From assembly GCA_945900945.1 (NCBI GenBank), contig CAMDKL010000008.1, forward strand, positions 1-64,000: a stretch of DNA of 64,000 nt, read 5' to 3'. This document shows positions 1 to 8,745 of this stretch, in pieces; positions within the stretch are counted from its first letter, which is position 1; each line of letters starts with the position of its first letter. A program made the position numbers and the translations under genes. The notes below the pieces were generated by a model, which was not told the DNA's origin, made no database searches, and was given only the letters and a program-made list of their open reading frames with translations. The stretch is from Pirellula staleyi DSM 6068. Its GTDB lineage: Bacteria > Planctomycetota > Planctomycetia > Pirellulales > Pirellulaceae.

Positions 1-486
1 ACAGTATGGCCGACTGAACTGGGGCAATGATTCGGGGGTCGCCCGGTGCGAGAAACACGCATGCCGGTAAATATGGAGAATCGACTCCATCGCGACAACG
101 GGGAGGTGGTGGCTAGAATACCCTCTAGCCACTGCTTTACCCACTAAGAGTTCAGAGGATCGCCGAACCCAACTGAATTCTTGCGAATCCAGCTACCCCG
201 AGGATCGACGTGATTCTGAAGTTCTCCATAGCCAGCGGTATTGGGCGATAGCCCCGGGCCTGAATTCGGCGGCTTTGCAAGCTCGCCGACCGGCGACTAC
301 CGCTAGTCGTTCAACAAGTTTTTATTTTTTCGCTTTTTTGTTGCAATCGATTCCAAAATCTGCCATCTTCAAGATCAGACAAGGAAACAAATTCTTGAGA
401 TCCTCTTCGCTCGTCGTTCCGGTCTGCAGAAACATTCCAGAGTCGTTTTTGTCCTAGTAACCACTTTTCTTTAGAAGAGAGCCACG
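1..486. other. Left-edge region without a supportable gene
   Basis: No convincing start-to-stop gene is seen here. On the minus strand a frame stays open from about 290 down to a TAG at 144-146 and gives roughly 50 residues rich in Gly, Pro and Asn, but it has no start codon and lies directly after stop codons, so it could be the tail of a decayed gene. A T-rich stretch lies near 320-345. A purine-rich AGAAGAGAG ribosome-binding site at about 473-481 serves the lipoprotein gene that follows. Confidence 0.5.
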
Positions 487-903
487 ATGAGTTCTTCGAT
501 ATGTCGAATTGGTATTGTCTGTTTGCTTCTTGGATCCATCACCGGTTGTGGTGCTGGGAACAACGGACGATTACCGGTAAGCGGAGTCATTACGTTAAAA
601 GGCGAGGCACTCGACGACGGCACCATTGAGTTTTCGTCACCAAGTGTGAAATCCGGGGCGTCTATCATCAAGGGCAAGTACAGCATGCCCGCCGATCAAG
701 GGCTGTCACCTGGAAAATACAAAGTCATCATTACGGCAGGAGATGGTCGTACACCAGCTGATAGTGCTGACGGTATGCCAGGCCCCACCGGTGCCAACAT
801 TGTTTCGAAGGATCGAATTCCCGCTGAGTACAATACAAATTCCACGCAGGAGATTACCGTTACCGACGCTGGACCAAACAAATTCGATTTCACCATTCCC
901 TAG
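487..903 (+). CDS. Small lipoprotein with a carboxypeptidase-regulatory-like fold
   Basis: This is a 138-residue predicted lipoprotein of unknown function. The N-terminus is a short signal sequence ending in a lipobox (SITGC, with Cys21 as the lipidation site). The rest resembles the planctomycete carboxypeptidase-regulatory-like beta-sandwich: LPVSGVITLKGEALDDGTI, then a Gly/Pro stretch LSPGKYKVII and a closing beta segment. A purine-rich ribosome-binding site stands about nine bases before the ATG. It lies 83 bp upstream of a DUF1559 gene. Small lipoproteins of this kind next to DUF1559 proteins are a recurring planctomycete pair, so the two are probably co-expressed envelope components. 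The substrate is unknown. Confidence 0.8.
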   Translation: MSSSICRIGIVCLLLGSITGCGAGNNGRLPVSGVITLKGEALDDGTIEFSSPSVKSGASIIKGKYSMPADQGLSPGKYKVIITAGDGRTPADSADGMPGPTGANIVSKDRIPAEYNTNSTQEITVTDAGPNKFDFTIP

Positions 904-986
904 CTGGGTTGCGTTTCGATCCGAGCTATTGCGAACCACTGTTTTCATGATTTTTCTGTCGTTTCACAAAGTTTTTGGAGGTTATT

Positions 987-1979
987 ATGCGTCTAAGGCA
1001 ACGTGGATTCACGTTAGTTGAATTGTTGGTTGTTATTGCTATTATCGGGATCTTGGTTGGATTGCTATTGCCCGCAGTGCAGGCAGCGCGAGAAGCAGCT
1101 CGGCGAATGCAATGCCAAAACAATCTAAAGCAGCTTGGACTATCCTTTCATAATTACGAAAGCGCGAACAAGCGTTTTCCAGGTGGTGTTGGACCATTCG
1201 GCTGCTGTTGGGGGACTTGGCAAGTTGGCGTATTGCCATACATGGAGCAGAGCGCTATGTATTCGATCTATCAGAATTATGGTGGTGCTGACCATACTGG
1301 GATAAGATATGGTGGTGCTGCGAATCGACCCGTAACAAGTTCGAGAATTCCCACGCTTTCTTGCCCAAGTGACACGCCCAATGCGCCAATTGGCGGATCG
1401 GCAACGTTGGCTGCAATAACCAATCACAATTATGGGGTTAACTACGGTAATACAAGTTTCCTGCAAGGCACCTTGCCAACTACACCGCCGACTCTTTTCC
1501 TTGGAGCTCCGTTTCGAATGTATACAGGCTCGACTGGTGACGATGGTCCAGTTAACGCTGCGCAAGCTAGCACTTGGACACGTGTTTATGGCAAACCTGT
1601 TTCTTTGGCCGAAATTAGCGACGGTACAAGCAATACGCTGATGGCAGCAGAACAGCTTCAAGGGCGAGGAACGGACCTGCGAGGATTTAGCTGGTGGGGA
1701 AACGCTACAGGATTCGTTACTTTTATGCCTCCAAATAGTACATTGCCGGACGTGGTAACTGGTGGAAACTGTACGTCGACCTTAATTCCTCGGATGCCAT
1801 GTACCACGACAAGTACAGTAGCGAGACCTCGAATGATGGGGGCTCGAAGCCTGCACACCGGCGGTGTTCAAGTTACTTACTGCGACGGGCACGTCGCTTT
1901 TATTTCCGACAGTGTCAACTTTGTAACATGGAATGCACTTGGGAGTGCTGCTGGGGGCGAAGTCGCTTCGGTCGAATAA
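987..1979 (+). CDS. DUF1559 prepilin-type protein
   Basis: This is a type II pseudopilin-like protein with a class III signal. The N-terminus reads [18 protein letters not shown]: a Gly-Phe prepilin peptidase site, the Glu at position +5 and one hydrophobic helix. [11 protein letters not shown] follows, which is characteristic of the planctomycete DUF1559 family. Near the C-terminus [12 protein letters not shown] matches the family's H-x9-DG motif. I place the start at ATG 987 because GGAG at 977-980 is well spaced for it; an upstream in-frame TTG at 975 overlaps that ribosome-binding site. The protein is 330 residues, normal for the family. Members are numerous in each planctomycete genome and are thought to be surface or pseudopilus-like proteins; no individual role is known. 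Confidence 0.9.
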   Translation: MRLRQRGFTLVELLVVIAIIGILVGLLLPAVQAAREAARRMQCQNNLKQLGLSFHNYESANKRFPGGVGPFGCCWGTWQVGVLPYMEQSAMYSIYQNYGGADHTGIRYGGAANRPVTSSRIPTLSCPSDTPNAPIGGSATLAAITNHNYGVNYGNTSFLQGTLPTTPPTLFLGAPFRMYTGSTGDDGPVNAAQASTWTRVYGKPVSLAEISDGTSNTLMAAEQLQGRGTDLRGFSWWGNATGFVTFMPPNSTLPDVVTGGNCTSTLIPRMPCTTTSTVARPRMMGARSLHTGGVQVTYCDGHVAFISDSVNFVTWNALGSAAGGEVASVE

Positions 1980-2127
1980 AACCTGGCCTTAGACTAGAAT
2001 TTCATCTCAACGATCAACTGTCGGGCGGAAGCATACCCGACAGTTGATTTTTTTCGCCTATAATCAACGGTCGAACAAGGCAGCTATCCGTAGTGTGTCC
2101 CAATTCTCATGCGAAAAGGAAAATATC

Positions 2128-3870
2128 TTGGCACCCCTTTACTTCCAATTTTCCCGTCCACTCGCGCTGCCGACCTTGGTTTGGCTGATCGCTCTGGTCT
2201 TGCCATCGTTGGCTTCCGAGCTCGAAATCCATACGACTCGCCAAACACCGGTATCCGGTTTTCCGGGTCAATTTCATCGCGTCCAGATACCGGCCCGGTG
2301 GCAGTCCACTGAAACAGCCATCATTATTTGCGACGTTTGGGATTCTCATCACTGTGTCAACGCAGTGCGGCGTGTCCAGGAAATTGCACCACGTATTGAT
2401 GCACTCGCCGCTGCTTTACGATCTAACGGGGCGACGATTATCCATGCTCCGAGCGGATGCATGGATTTTTACACGACCCACCCAGGACGAATTCGAGCCC
2501 AGTCCGTTGCGACCGCAGCAAACCTTCCAACAGATATTGCGAGTTGGTGCGACCGTATCCCGAGCGAAGAATCGTCTGCTTACCCTATCGATCAGTCCGA
2601 TGGCGGTGAAGACGATGATCCAGTCGAACACCAACAATGGGCCGAAAAACTAGCCAGTGAAGGTCGAAACCCTAAGGCACCTTGGAAACAACAAATTGCT
2701 ACCATCCGCGTCGATTCCAAACGCGACTTCATCAGTGACTCGGGTAACGAAATTTGGAACATCCTGGAGTCAAAAGGAATCAAGCAAATTTTGGTTTGCG
2801 GCGTTCATACCAATATGTGCGTGCTTGGGCGACCCTTCGGCTTGCGACAGCTTTCAAGTCATGGCAAGAATGCTGTCTTGATTCGCGATTTGACCGACAC
2901 GATGTACAACCCACTCATGTGGCCGTACGTCAATCATTTTTCTGGAACGGATCTCATCATCGATCATGTCGAGCGATATGTATGTCCAACGATTACTAGC
3001 GACCAGATTTTTCGGGCAGGCAAGGACCGTCCGGCTGAGGACAGCCGGACCTACGTGGATCGTCCGGCTGAGGACAGCCGGACCTACGTGAAATCGCAAA
3101 GAGCATCGCAACTGCTTCCTTTTCGATTTTCAACGGATCGACGACCGCACTTGGCGATCCTCATTGCGGAGGATGAATATGAGACGGCTAAAACACTGCC
3201 GCTTTTCGCAGCAACGCATTTGCATCCTCAACTGCGGGTTTCGATTATTCATGGTGATTCAAAGGACCGGACGTCCATCCCTGGCATAGAAGCGATAGAT
3301 GACGCGGACGCTTTGCTGGTCAGCGTCCGCCGAAGGCCATTGCGATCAAGTGACTTGGAGAGGGTTCAGGCGTTCGTTAAAGCGGGGCGGCCGGTTATCG
3401 GTATACGAACTGCGAGTCATGCATTCTGTTTGCGAGATGGAAAGCCAGTGGATGGGCTTGAGCAGTGGCCGGAGTTTGATGCGTATGCTTTAGGTGGCAA
3501 CTACACGAATCATTACGGAAATGAATTTCGACCTACGGTTCGAAAAGCGGGCGCCGACGCTACAACACTTTTTACTAGCCAAGGTTCACTTTACCGAGCC
3601 TCTCCGTTGAAGGCTGGAACACGTATCTTGTTGAACGGAAAGATTGAAGGAAAGCCTGAGGAGCCAATTGCTTGGACTTACGTGCGAGCGGACGGCGGTT
3701 CCTCATTCTATACGTCACTAGGTCATTCAAGTGATTTTGCTGAGCCAGCGTTTCAAGAGCTGCTTACGAATGCTGTTTTGAATGCGTGTGGTTTAGGAAG
3801 TCTAGGTGCAGACCAAATCAAGGAGCAACAGCGGCGGTATTCCACGGGAAAAGGGCGGCAGAGGAAATAA
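2128..3870 (+). CDS. Secreted isochorismatase-like / ThuA-like fusion protein
   Basis: This 580-residue two-domain protein probably starts at TTG 2128, because an AAAAGGA ribosome-binding site lies seven bases upstream and the next residues form a signal peptide (LALPTLVWLIALVLPSLASE). Residues about 35-290 are a cysteine-hydrolase (isochorismatase-like) domain with Asp69 in IICDVWD and the nucleophile region GVHTNMCV (Cys231); Lys187 may complete the triad. Residues about 325-575 resemble a ThuA / class I amidotransferase-like fold with LLVSVRRRP and GRPVIGIRTASHAF. The linker carries two copies of an 11-residue peptide, DRPAEDSRTYV (residues 300-321), encoded by a palindromic DNA repeat. 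The two domains usually occur as separate proteins in planctomycetes. The substrate is unknown; export to the periplasm is inferred. Confidence 0.85.
   Translation: MAPLYFQFSRPLALPTLVWLIALVLPSLASELEIHTTRQTPVSGFPGQFHRVQIPARWQSTETAIIICDVWDSHHCVNAVRRVQEIAPRIDALAAALRSNGATIIHAPSGCMDFYTTHPGRIRAQSVATAANLPTDIASWCDRIPSEESSAYPIDQSDGGEDDDPVEHQQWAEKLASEGRNPKAPWKQQIATIRVDSKRDFISDSGNEIWNILESKGIKQILVCGVHTNMCVLGRPFGLRQLSSHGKNAVLIRDLTDTMYNPLMWPYVNHFSGTDLIIDHVERYVCPTITSDQIFRAGKDRPAEDSRTYVDRPAEDSRTYVKSQRASQLLPFRFSTDRRPHLAILIAEDEYETAKTLPLFAATHLHPQLRVSIIHGDSKDRTSIPGIEAIDDADALLVSVRRRPLRSSDLERVQAFVKAGRPVIGIRTASHAFCLRDGKPVDGLEQWPEFDAYALGGNYTNHYGNEFRPTVRKAGADATTLFTSQGSLYRASPLKAGTRILLNGKIEGKPEEPIAWTYVRADGGSSFYTSLGHSSDFAEPAFQELLTNAVLNACGLGSLGADQIKEQQRRYSTGKGRQRK
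3025..3090 (+). repeat. Tandem 33-bp palindromic repeat inside a coding region
   Basis: Two 33-bp copies (3025-3057 and 3058-3090) differ at one base. Each contains a perfect 9-bp inverted repeat, GTCCGGCTG/CAGCCGGAC, with a 4-base loop (first copy: arms 3029-3037 and 3042-3050). The length is a multiple of three and the reading frame is kept, so the repeat adds 22 residues to the linker of the isochorismatase/ThuA protein. The composition is unlike the flanking coding sequence, which suggests an inserted and then duplicated mobile palindrome. Confidence 0.85.
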
Positions 3871-3896
3871 ACTTAGGTAGCAGACTCCATGTAGAA

Positions 3897-3999
3897 TCGT
3901 TCATCCTCCGAATGCCCCCGAGTTTATCTCGGGGGATCGTTACCATCGCTCTCGAACAGATGGTCAGAACCCTCGGCGTAAAGCCGAGGGCATGAACGA
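3897..3999. repeat. REPIN-like doublet of two inverted hairpins
   Basis: This 103-bp intergenic element has perfect 8-bp terminal inverted repeats, TCGTTCAT (3897-3904) and ATGAACGA (3992-3999). It contains two hairpins: CCCCCGAG/CTCGGGGG (3915-3922 and 3928-3935) and CCCTCGGC/GCCGAGGG (3970-3977 and 3983-3990), each with a 5-base loop. Read in opposite directions the halves align with each other (TCGTTCAT, then the G/C stem, then a TTTA-type loop). This is the architecture of a REP doublet. It lies between the 3' ends of two convergent genes and may also act as a bidirectional terminator. Confidence 0.7.
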
Positions 4000-4031
4000 A
4001 TGCTAATCGATCGCGGAGCGATCGGCCACAT

Positions 4032-4418
4032 TTATTTTGGGCCGTAGCATTGGTCGAGAAGTGTTCGAATGGTGTCGGCAAGCAGATTGAGGCTAAAAGG
4101 TTTTGACAACACTTGATTTGTCCTTAGTTGCCGTGCTCGCGTTACGATCGATTCGTCCATCTGCGCAGACATAAGTATACAAGGCAAGTTAGAACAAGTA
4201 TCGCGAAGCGATTGGAGCATACCGAGGCCGTCTAACCGCGGCATATGGACGTCCAGCAAAGCTAGGTGGATATGTTGGCTGCGAATCACTTCCAATGCTT
4301 CAACCCCATCGGCAGCAAGAACCGTCCGGTATCCACGTCGGGAAAGAGCTTCGCCCAAAGACAATCGAAAATCTCGATCGTCGTCTGTTATCAACAGGTT
4401 AGGCTCTAGCATTTGCAT
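4032..4418 (-). CDS. Single-domain response regulator (CheY-like receiver)
   Basis: This 128-residue protein is a stand-alone phosphoacceptor receiver. It shows the acidic cluster DDD (residues 12-14), the phosphorylatable Asp56 in LALLDVHMPRLDGL, Ser84 in LMSAQ and Lys106 in LSKPF. It has no output domain, so it would act by binding a partner, as CheY or Spo0F do. No histidine kinase gene is nearby. The start is uncertain: ATG 4418 and ATG 4412 are both possible, with GGAG about 15 bases upstream of 4418, and an upstream in-frame TTG at 4475 would almost touch the divergent gene. The last bases lie about 30 bp from the palindromic doublet. Confidence 0.88.
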   Translation of the reverse strand: MQMLEPNLLITDDDRDFRLSLGEALSRRGYRTVLAADGVEALEVIRSQHIHLALLDVHMPRLDGLGMLQSLRDTCSNLPCILMSAQMDESIVTRARQLRTNQVLSKPFSLNLLADTIRTLLDQCYGPK

Positions 4419-4481
4419 GACTAGATTATTACGCTCCAATACCGGAATCGATTTGCTGTGGAATGAACTCTGCAATTATTG

Positions 4482-5726
4482 ATGATACAACCTGCCAAAT
4501 CAAACCCGATTCCCCAATCTACCGATCTGGAACGACATATTTTGCCAGATAAATCGTTACATCCAGCCTTTTGGTCGCATTTAGAGCTTGATTTGGACAT
4601 TCGCAGAGGTCAAGGGTTGAATCGCAATAGTGTTATTTCGCAGCCTCTCAGCCCAACCCTCGTTTCAAGAAACGGAAAGGAAGCGATCAATTTCGGAGCC
4701 AATGATTACTTAGGTCTCACCTGGCACCCCGAGGTTAGGCAGGCCGCATTCGAGTCTTCGCTTTTGGTTCAAAAATTCGGAAGCGGAGCGAGCCCTTTGG
4801 TTACTGGCCAAACGCTCGAGCACGCGAGGCTTGTCCAATCCATTGCTGATTTCGAAGAAACAGAAAGTGCAATCGTCTTCTCAAGTGGGTTTGCTGCCAA
4901 CGTTGGCACGGTAGCTTCGCTAGCTACCAAGGACGACATAATTTTCAGCGACATTTTGAACCACGCAAGCCTCATCGATGGCTGTCGGTTAAGCAGAGCG
5001 CAACTGTTCATTTACCCACATTGCGACATGGCTGTATTGCGAGAGCTCGTTCGGGAACATAGGCATTGCGGCCGGTTTGCGTTCGTTGCGACCAATTCTG
5101 TATTTAGCATGGGGGGCGATTTGGCGCCGTTAGTAGAGATCAATACACTTTGCGATGAATTTGATATGCAGTGCATATTGGACGAAGCCCATGCGACAGG
5201 CGTTTACGGCGAGAATGGACGTGGTTTAGTGGAGCATGCCAGTGTTTCCAGCGAACGAATCGTTAGCATCGGGACGCTAAGTAAAGCGGTAGGATGCGTC
5301 GGCGGTTTCGTTTCTGGACCAAGCCTATTGATCGAGTGGCTTACCAATCACGCTCGATCGTGGATTTACAGTACGGCCTTGCCCATTCCGATCGTCGCAG
5401 CAGCGTGCAAAGCAATTACCCTAGTCCGGAATATGGGGTCCGAGAGAAGGGAACTCGCGAGTAAAGCAATTGAGCTTCGGTCCCGTCTGACGGGTCTCGG
5501 CTTTGAAGTTGGAAGCGGCGGTAGTCCTATCGTTCCGATCTACATCAACGACACGAAAAAAGTGATGGAACTCAGCGAAAGATTACTTGAAATGGGGGTC
5601 TTTGTTCCTGCGATACGGCCGCCGACGGTACCTAAAAACCGAAGTCTGCTGCGGGTTAGCCTATCGATAGAGCATTCCACGGATGAAATAAATCGACTGG
5701 TGGAAGTGATCGCTCGCGAGGGATAG
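4482..5726 (+). CDS. Alpha-oxoamine synthase (BioF / KBL-like, PLP-dependent)
   Basis: This 414-residue fold-type I PLP enzyme joins an acyl-CoA to an amino acid with loss of CO2. It shows the family's GANDYLGLTWHPEV start, GSGASPLVTGQTLEHARL, the aspartate and histidine in LDEAHATGVYG (Asp234, His237) and the Schiff-base lysine in GTLSKAVG (Lys268). Its closest relatives by eye are 8-amino-7-oxononanoate synthase (biotin pathway) and 2-amino-3-ketobutyrate CoA ligase. No other bio genes or a threonine dehydrogenase gene are adjacent, so the substrate is not settled. Start ATG 4482; a TTG lies immediately before it. The gene is divergent from the receiver gene, and the two share a promoter region of about 60 bp. 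Confidence 0.85.
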   Translation: MIQPAKSNPIPQSTDLERHILPDKSLHPAFWSHLELDLDIRRGQGLNRNSVISQPLSPTLVSRNGKEAINFGANDYLGLTWHPEVRQAAFESSLLVQKFGSGASPLVTGQTLEHARLVQSIADFEETESAIVFSSGFAANVGTVASLATKDDIIFSDILNHASLIDGCRLSRAQLFIYPHCDMAVLRELVREHRHCGRFAFVATNSVFSMGGDLAPLVEINTLCDEFDMQCILDEAHATGVYGENGRGLVEHASVSSERIVSIGTLSKAVGCVGGFVSGPSLLIEWLTNHARSWIYSTALPIPIVAAACKAITLVRNMGSERRELASKAIELRSRLTGLGFEVGSGGSPIVPIYINDTKKVMELSERLLEMGVFVPAIRPPTVPKNRSLLRVSLSIEHSTDEINRLVEVIAREG

Positions 5727-5999
5727 CCCCCTAGCGTCCTTGCTATTCCGCCCTAGTACTCGTGAAGTCGCTCTTCCCAAGACCGGTGATAAAGTTAGTG
5801 CGATGTTTAGTACTAAATACGATGTGGTATCGATTGATTCAGTGGGGCGAGGCTCGGTCTCGTTGCCTCATGATTCGGATCGCAATTACCCATCCGTTGA
5901 CGATTCGCATTGCTATGGCTTATCATTGAGATCAATAAGCACATTCGGCCAAGCACTGGCAAACGACTCGAATCCTTCGTTACCCAAAAGACTGCTCCC

Positions 6000-8318
6000 A
6001 TGCGACTTGTACCAATTGCCACATTGCTCATCGTGAGTACTCTTGCGGCAACTCCCTATGCCGCTGCGGAAACTTGGCGAGCTGGTGCGGCTTCGGCCAT
6101 TATCACTCCCGACGAGTTGATTCCTATGGCGGGTTACGCCAGTCGCGATCGACCTGCGGACGGAAAGGTAACGGAGCTCTATTCCAAGGCCCTTGTCCTG
6201 GAATCGGCCAACCAAACAAAAGCGGTAGTCGTAACTCTGGACCTAGTCGGCATCGATCGCGAACTAGCGTCCGAAATACGACAAATCATTGCAATGAAAT
6301 ACTCGATTGTTGCTTCGCATGTTCTGCTGTGTTGCTCTCATACCCATTCAGGCCCCGTCGTAAAAAGAAATCTTGGACCGTTGCATTTCTATCGACTGAA
6401 TCAAGCTCAGCGGATGCAAGTCGAACGGTATGCCGAGACATTGCGAGACACGGTCGTTCAAGTGGTTGGAGATGCTTTAAGTCGATTGGAGCCTAGCAAG
6501 ATTACTTGGGGAATTGGGCATTCCGATTTCGGTGTGAATCGCCGAAATAACAAGGAGGCAGACGGAAGCAAACTCAGGACGCTAGGACAACTCGTTGGGC
6601 CATCGGATTACGATGTTCCTGTACTTGCAGTCCGCAATGAAAAAGGAGATTTGATGTCGATCCTTTTCGGTTACGCTTGCCATGCGACCGTCCTATCTGA
6701 CTATCAATGGTCAGGTGACTATCCTGGTTATGCTCAGATGGAATTGGAATCGCGTCATCCGGGTTGTGTCGCTCTGTTTTTTGCAGGCTGTGGAGCCGAC
6801 CAAAACCCGATGCCCCGGCGAACCGTTGAGCTTGCCAGCCATTACGGAAGGCAGTTGGCAGCAGCTGTAGACCAAACACTACTCACAACGGAGATGAAAA
6901 CGGCCACTCCATCCCTCACATGCGAGTATCGCGAGATCGAATTGGCGTTTGACAAACTCCCTACTATGGCGGAACTACGACAACAATCTGAATCCAAAAA
7001 CATCTACGAAACGCTTCGGTCCAAACAACTTCTAGAAGATATCGGCGCCGGCAGGCCCCTGAAACCATCGTACCCGTATCCGATTTCGTTTTGGCGGATT
7101 GGTCGTGATTTGAATTTGGTTGCATTGGGCGGGGAAGTTGTCGTGGATTACTCTTTGCGTATCAAAGCTCAAATTCCTAGATCCACGTTTGTCGCTGGAT
7201 ACTCTCACGACGTCATGGCATATATCCCGAGTTATCGCGTGCTGAAGGAGGGAGGCTACGAGGGAGGGGGAGCCATGGTTTACTATGGCCTGCCATCCAT
7301 CTGGTCCGATGAAGTCGAAGAATCCATTATCGATGAAGTACGTCGCCAGGCGTCCGTATTGGAGCCAAAGAATAATAAGTTTTCGATGTTTGAACCCAAT
7401 GCATCCTTAACAGTGGTCGCCGAAGCTGGACGGGGTGGTGAAGGTCCCGCATGGGATGCTGAGATGGGAGTGTTTTCTAGTGGCAATGGCAACATCAATC
7501 GTCTTTCAAAAAATGGAACTGCCAGTGTGTTTCGCGAGGGGGCGGGCTCCAATGGACTTCTGTTTGATCGCGATGGCAGCTTGCTCGCTTGCGAACCATC
7601 TCTGCGCAGGGTCACTCGAACGCAACGGGACGGGACGGTCAAATCGCTGACATCCTCGTTCGCGGGTAAAGCCTACAATACCCCGAATGATCTAACGCTA
7701 GACTCACGAGGACGTATCTATTTCTCTGATCCTCGCTATGGGAATCGCGACGATATGCAACAACGAAACGAGTCCGACGAAACGGTGGAAGGGGTCTATC
7801 GTATTGAACTCGACGGCAGCGTTAAGAGGGTTGTTGGACGCGAAGTCGAGAGAGCCAACGGCGTGCTCGTCTCCGCAGATGACCGGTTCATTTACGTCGC
7901 GGACAATTGTAACGATCGATTAGGCGGCGCTAGAAAACTATGGCGATTTGATTTGCAGAGCGACGGAACAATCATCCCGGCAAGCCAACTCATGATTCAC
8001 GATTGGGGAAGGGGTCGTGGCCCAGATGGACTTAAACAAGACATCGAGGGAAACCTATATGTAGCCGCTGGAACGAGCGAAAGTAAACCGCCGTTTGAAC
8101 CGGACGCAGGCCAACGAGGTGGTATCTACGTGTTCCATCCCGCTGGCAAGCTGATAGATTTCGTACATGTTCCTCGGGACGAAGTCACAAACTGTGCATT
8201 TGGTGGCGAAGATCTAAGAACCCTCTACATCACAGCTGGCGGTACGCTGTATAGCATTCGAACAGTTCATCCGGGCAAAGTAACCTGGCCCAAAATCGTC
8301 AGTGACCCAGCCCGCTAA
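6000..8318 (+). CDS. Ceramidase-like / SMP-30 gluconolactonase-like fusion, exported
   Basis: This 772-residue protein begins with a signal peptide (LVPIATLLIVSTLAATPYAAAE), which fixes the start at ATG 6000. Residues about 25-470 resemble the N-terminal domain of neutral/alkaline non-lysosomal ceramidase: GAASAIITPDELIPMAGYA, then SHTHSGP and FGYACHATVL, which hold the likely zinc-binding histidines, and FFAGCGADQNP. Residues about 480-765 form an SMP-30/gluconolactonase-type beta-propeller, with GGEGPAWDAEMGVF, NTPNDLTLDSRGRIYFSDPR and ERANGVLVSADDRFIYVAD. In planctomycetes the two halves usually occur as separate proteins. The likely role is periplasmic hydrolysis of an amide or ester and of a lactone-type product, but the substrates are not known. 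A terminator-like hairpin follows directly. Confidence 0.85.
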   Translation: MRLVPIATLLIVSTLAATPYAAAETWRAGAASAIITPDELIPMAGYASRDRPADGKVTELYSKALVLESANQTKAVVVTLDLVGIDRELASEIRQIIAMKYSIVASHVLLCCSHTHSGPVVKRNLGPLHFYRLNQAQRMQVERYAETLRDTVVQVVGDALSRLEPSKITWGIGHSDFGVNRRNNKEADGSKLRTLGQLVGPSDYDVPVLAVRNEKGDLMSILFGYACHATVLSDYQWSGDYPGYAQMELESRHPGCVALFFAGCGADQNPMPRRTVELASHYGRQLAAAVDQTLLTTEMKTATPSLTCEYREIELAFDKLPTMAELRQQSESKNIYETLRSKQLLEDIGAGRPLKPSYPYPISFWRIGRDLNLVALGGEVVVDYSLRIKAQIPRSTFVAGYSHDVMAYIPSYRVLKEGGYEGGGAMVYYGLPSIWSDEVEESIIDEVRRQASVLEPKNNKFSMFEPNASLTVVAEAGRGGEGPAWDAEMGVFSSGNGNINRLSKNGTASVFREGAGSNGLLFDRDGSLLACEPSLRRVTRTQRDGTVKSLTSSFAGKAYNTPNDLTLDSRGRIYFSDPRYGNRDDMQQRNESDETVEGVYRIELDGSVKRVVGREVERANGVLVSADDRFIYVADNCNDRLGGARKLWRFDLQSDGTIIPASQLMIHDWGRGRGPDGLKQDIEGNLYVAAGTSESKPPFEPDAGQRGGIYVFHPAGKLIDFVHVPRDEVTNCAFGGEDLRTLYITAGGTLYSIRTVHPGKVTWPKIVSDPAR

Positions 8319-8323
8319 TGCCT

Positions 8324-8349
8324 AAAACCGAAAGTTCCTTCCGGTTTTT
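8324..8349 (+). terminator. Rho-independent terminator after the ceramidase fusion gene
   Basis: AAAACCGAAAG and CTTCCGGTTTT form an 11-bp stem with one mismatch and a 3-base loop, followed by T residues. It begins five bases after the stop codon. Confidence 0.65.
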
Positions 8350-8378
8350 GCAATAGCCTGGAGGGCGAAAAATCCTTG

Positions 8379-8398
8379 CCGGTGGTGTCAGCCACCGG
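8379..8398. repeat. Short G/C palindrome
   Basis: CCGGTGG (8379-8385) and CCACCGG (8392-8398) form a perfect 7-bp stem with a 6-base loop. It resembles the other extragenic palindromes of this window and lies at the border of the decayed segment. Its length and position do not suggest a terminator. Confidence 0.45.
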
Positions 8399-8432
8399 AA
8401 CCATGACGTTGCGTTGTGCGTACCAGGGATGA

Positions 8433-8745
8433 CTATCGGACTCGCTTCATCTGAATCGAACCGTTGTCACCAGAAGCTTGAAAATTGCCTGTCAGACCGC
8501 TCGCGTTGGTCTGTGCCGTCTGCACTTGATTGCACCGCAGCTCGCATTGGACCACGATGTCCCGTTGAGCCGCTCCTCCATTCACCACGATATACACCAG
8601 CAGGACTGCCAGCCGAAACATCTAGAGATGAAACAAAGCAAATCGCAGCAGCAAAAAAAAACGCTCCAAACCTTCGACCAACTGTTGAGATCATAATAAT
8701 AGCGTTGCTCGTCGAAGAGGAGTACAAAGAAAACCGCCCCGACAT
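8433..8745 (-). pseudogene. Frameshifted small secreted protein gene
   Basis: From ATG 8745 (or ATG 8694) the minus strand encodes a signal peptide (RRFGAFFFAAAICFVSSLDVSAG) followed by SPAGVYRGEWRSGSTGHRGP, which looks like the conserved core of a small planctomycete secreted protein. After AAVQSSADGT the frame degenerates into Arg/Asp-rich sequence and stops at 8467. The neighbouring frame instead continues as NASGLTGNFQASGDNGSIQM and stops at 8433. I read this as one gene broken by a frameshift near 8510. The function of the intact family is unknown to me. A short but real protein ending at 8467 is the alternative. Confidence 0.45.

Noticed and set aside
144-290. Minus-strand open frame with protein-like composition
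   Set aside because: There is no start codon, stop codons precede it directly, and there is no recognised family. It could be a relic but is not supportable as a gene.
275-457. Plus-strand open frame of 60 codons ahead of the lipoprotein gene
   Set aside because: It lacks a ribosome-binding site, has unlikely composition, and lies in the promoter region of the next gene.
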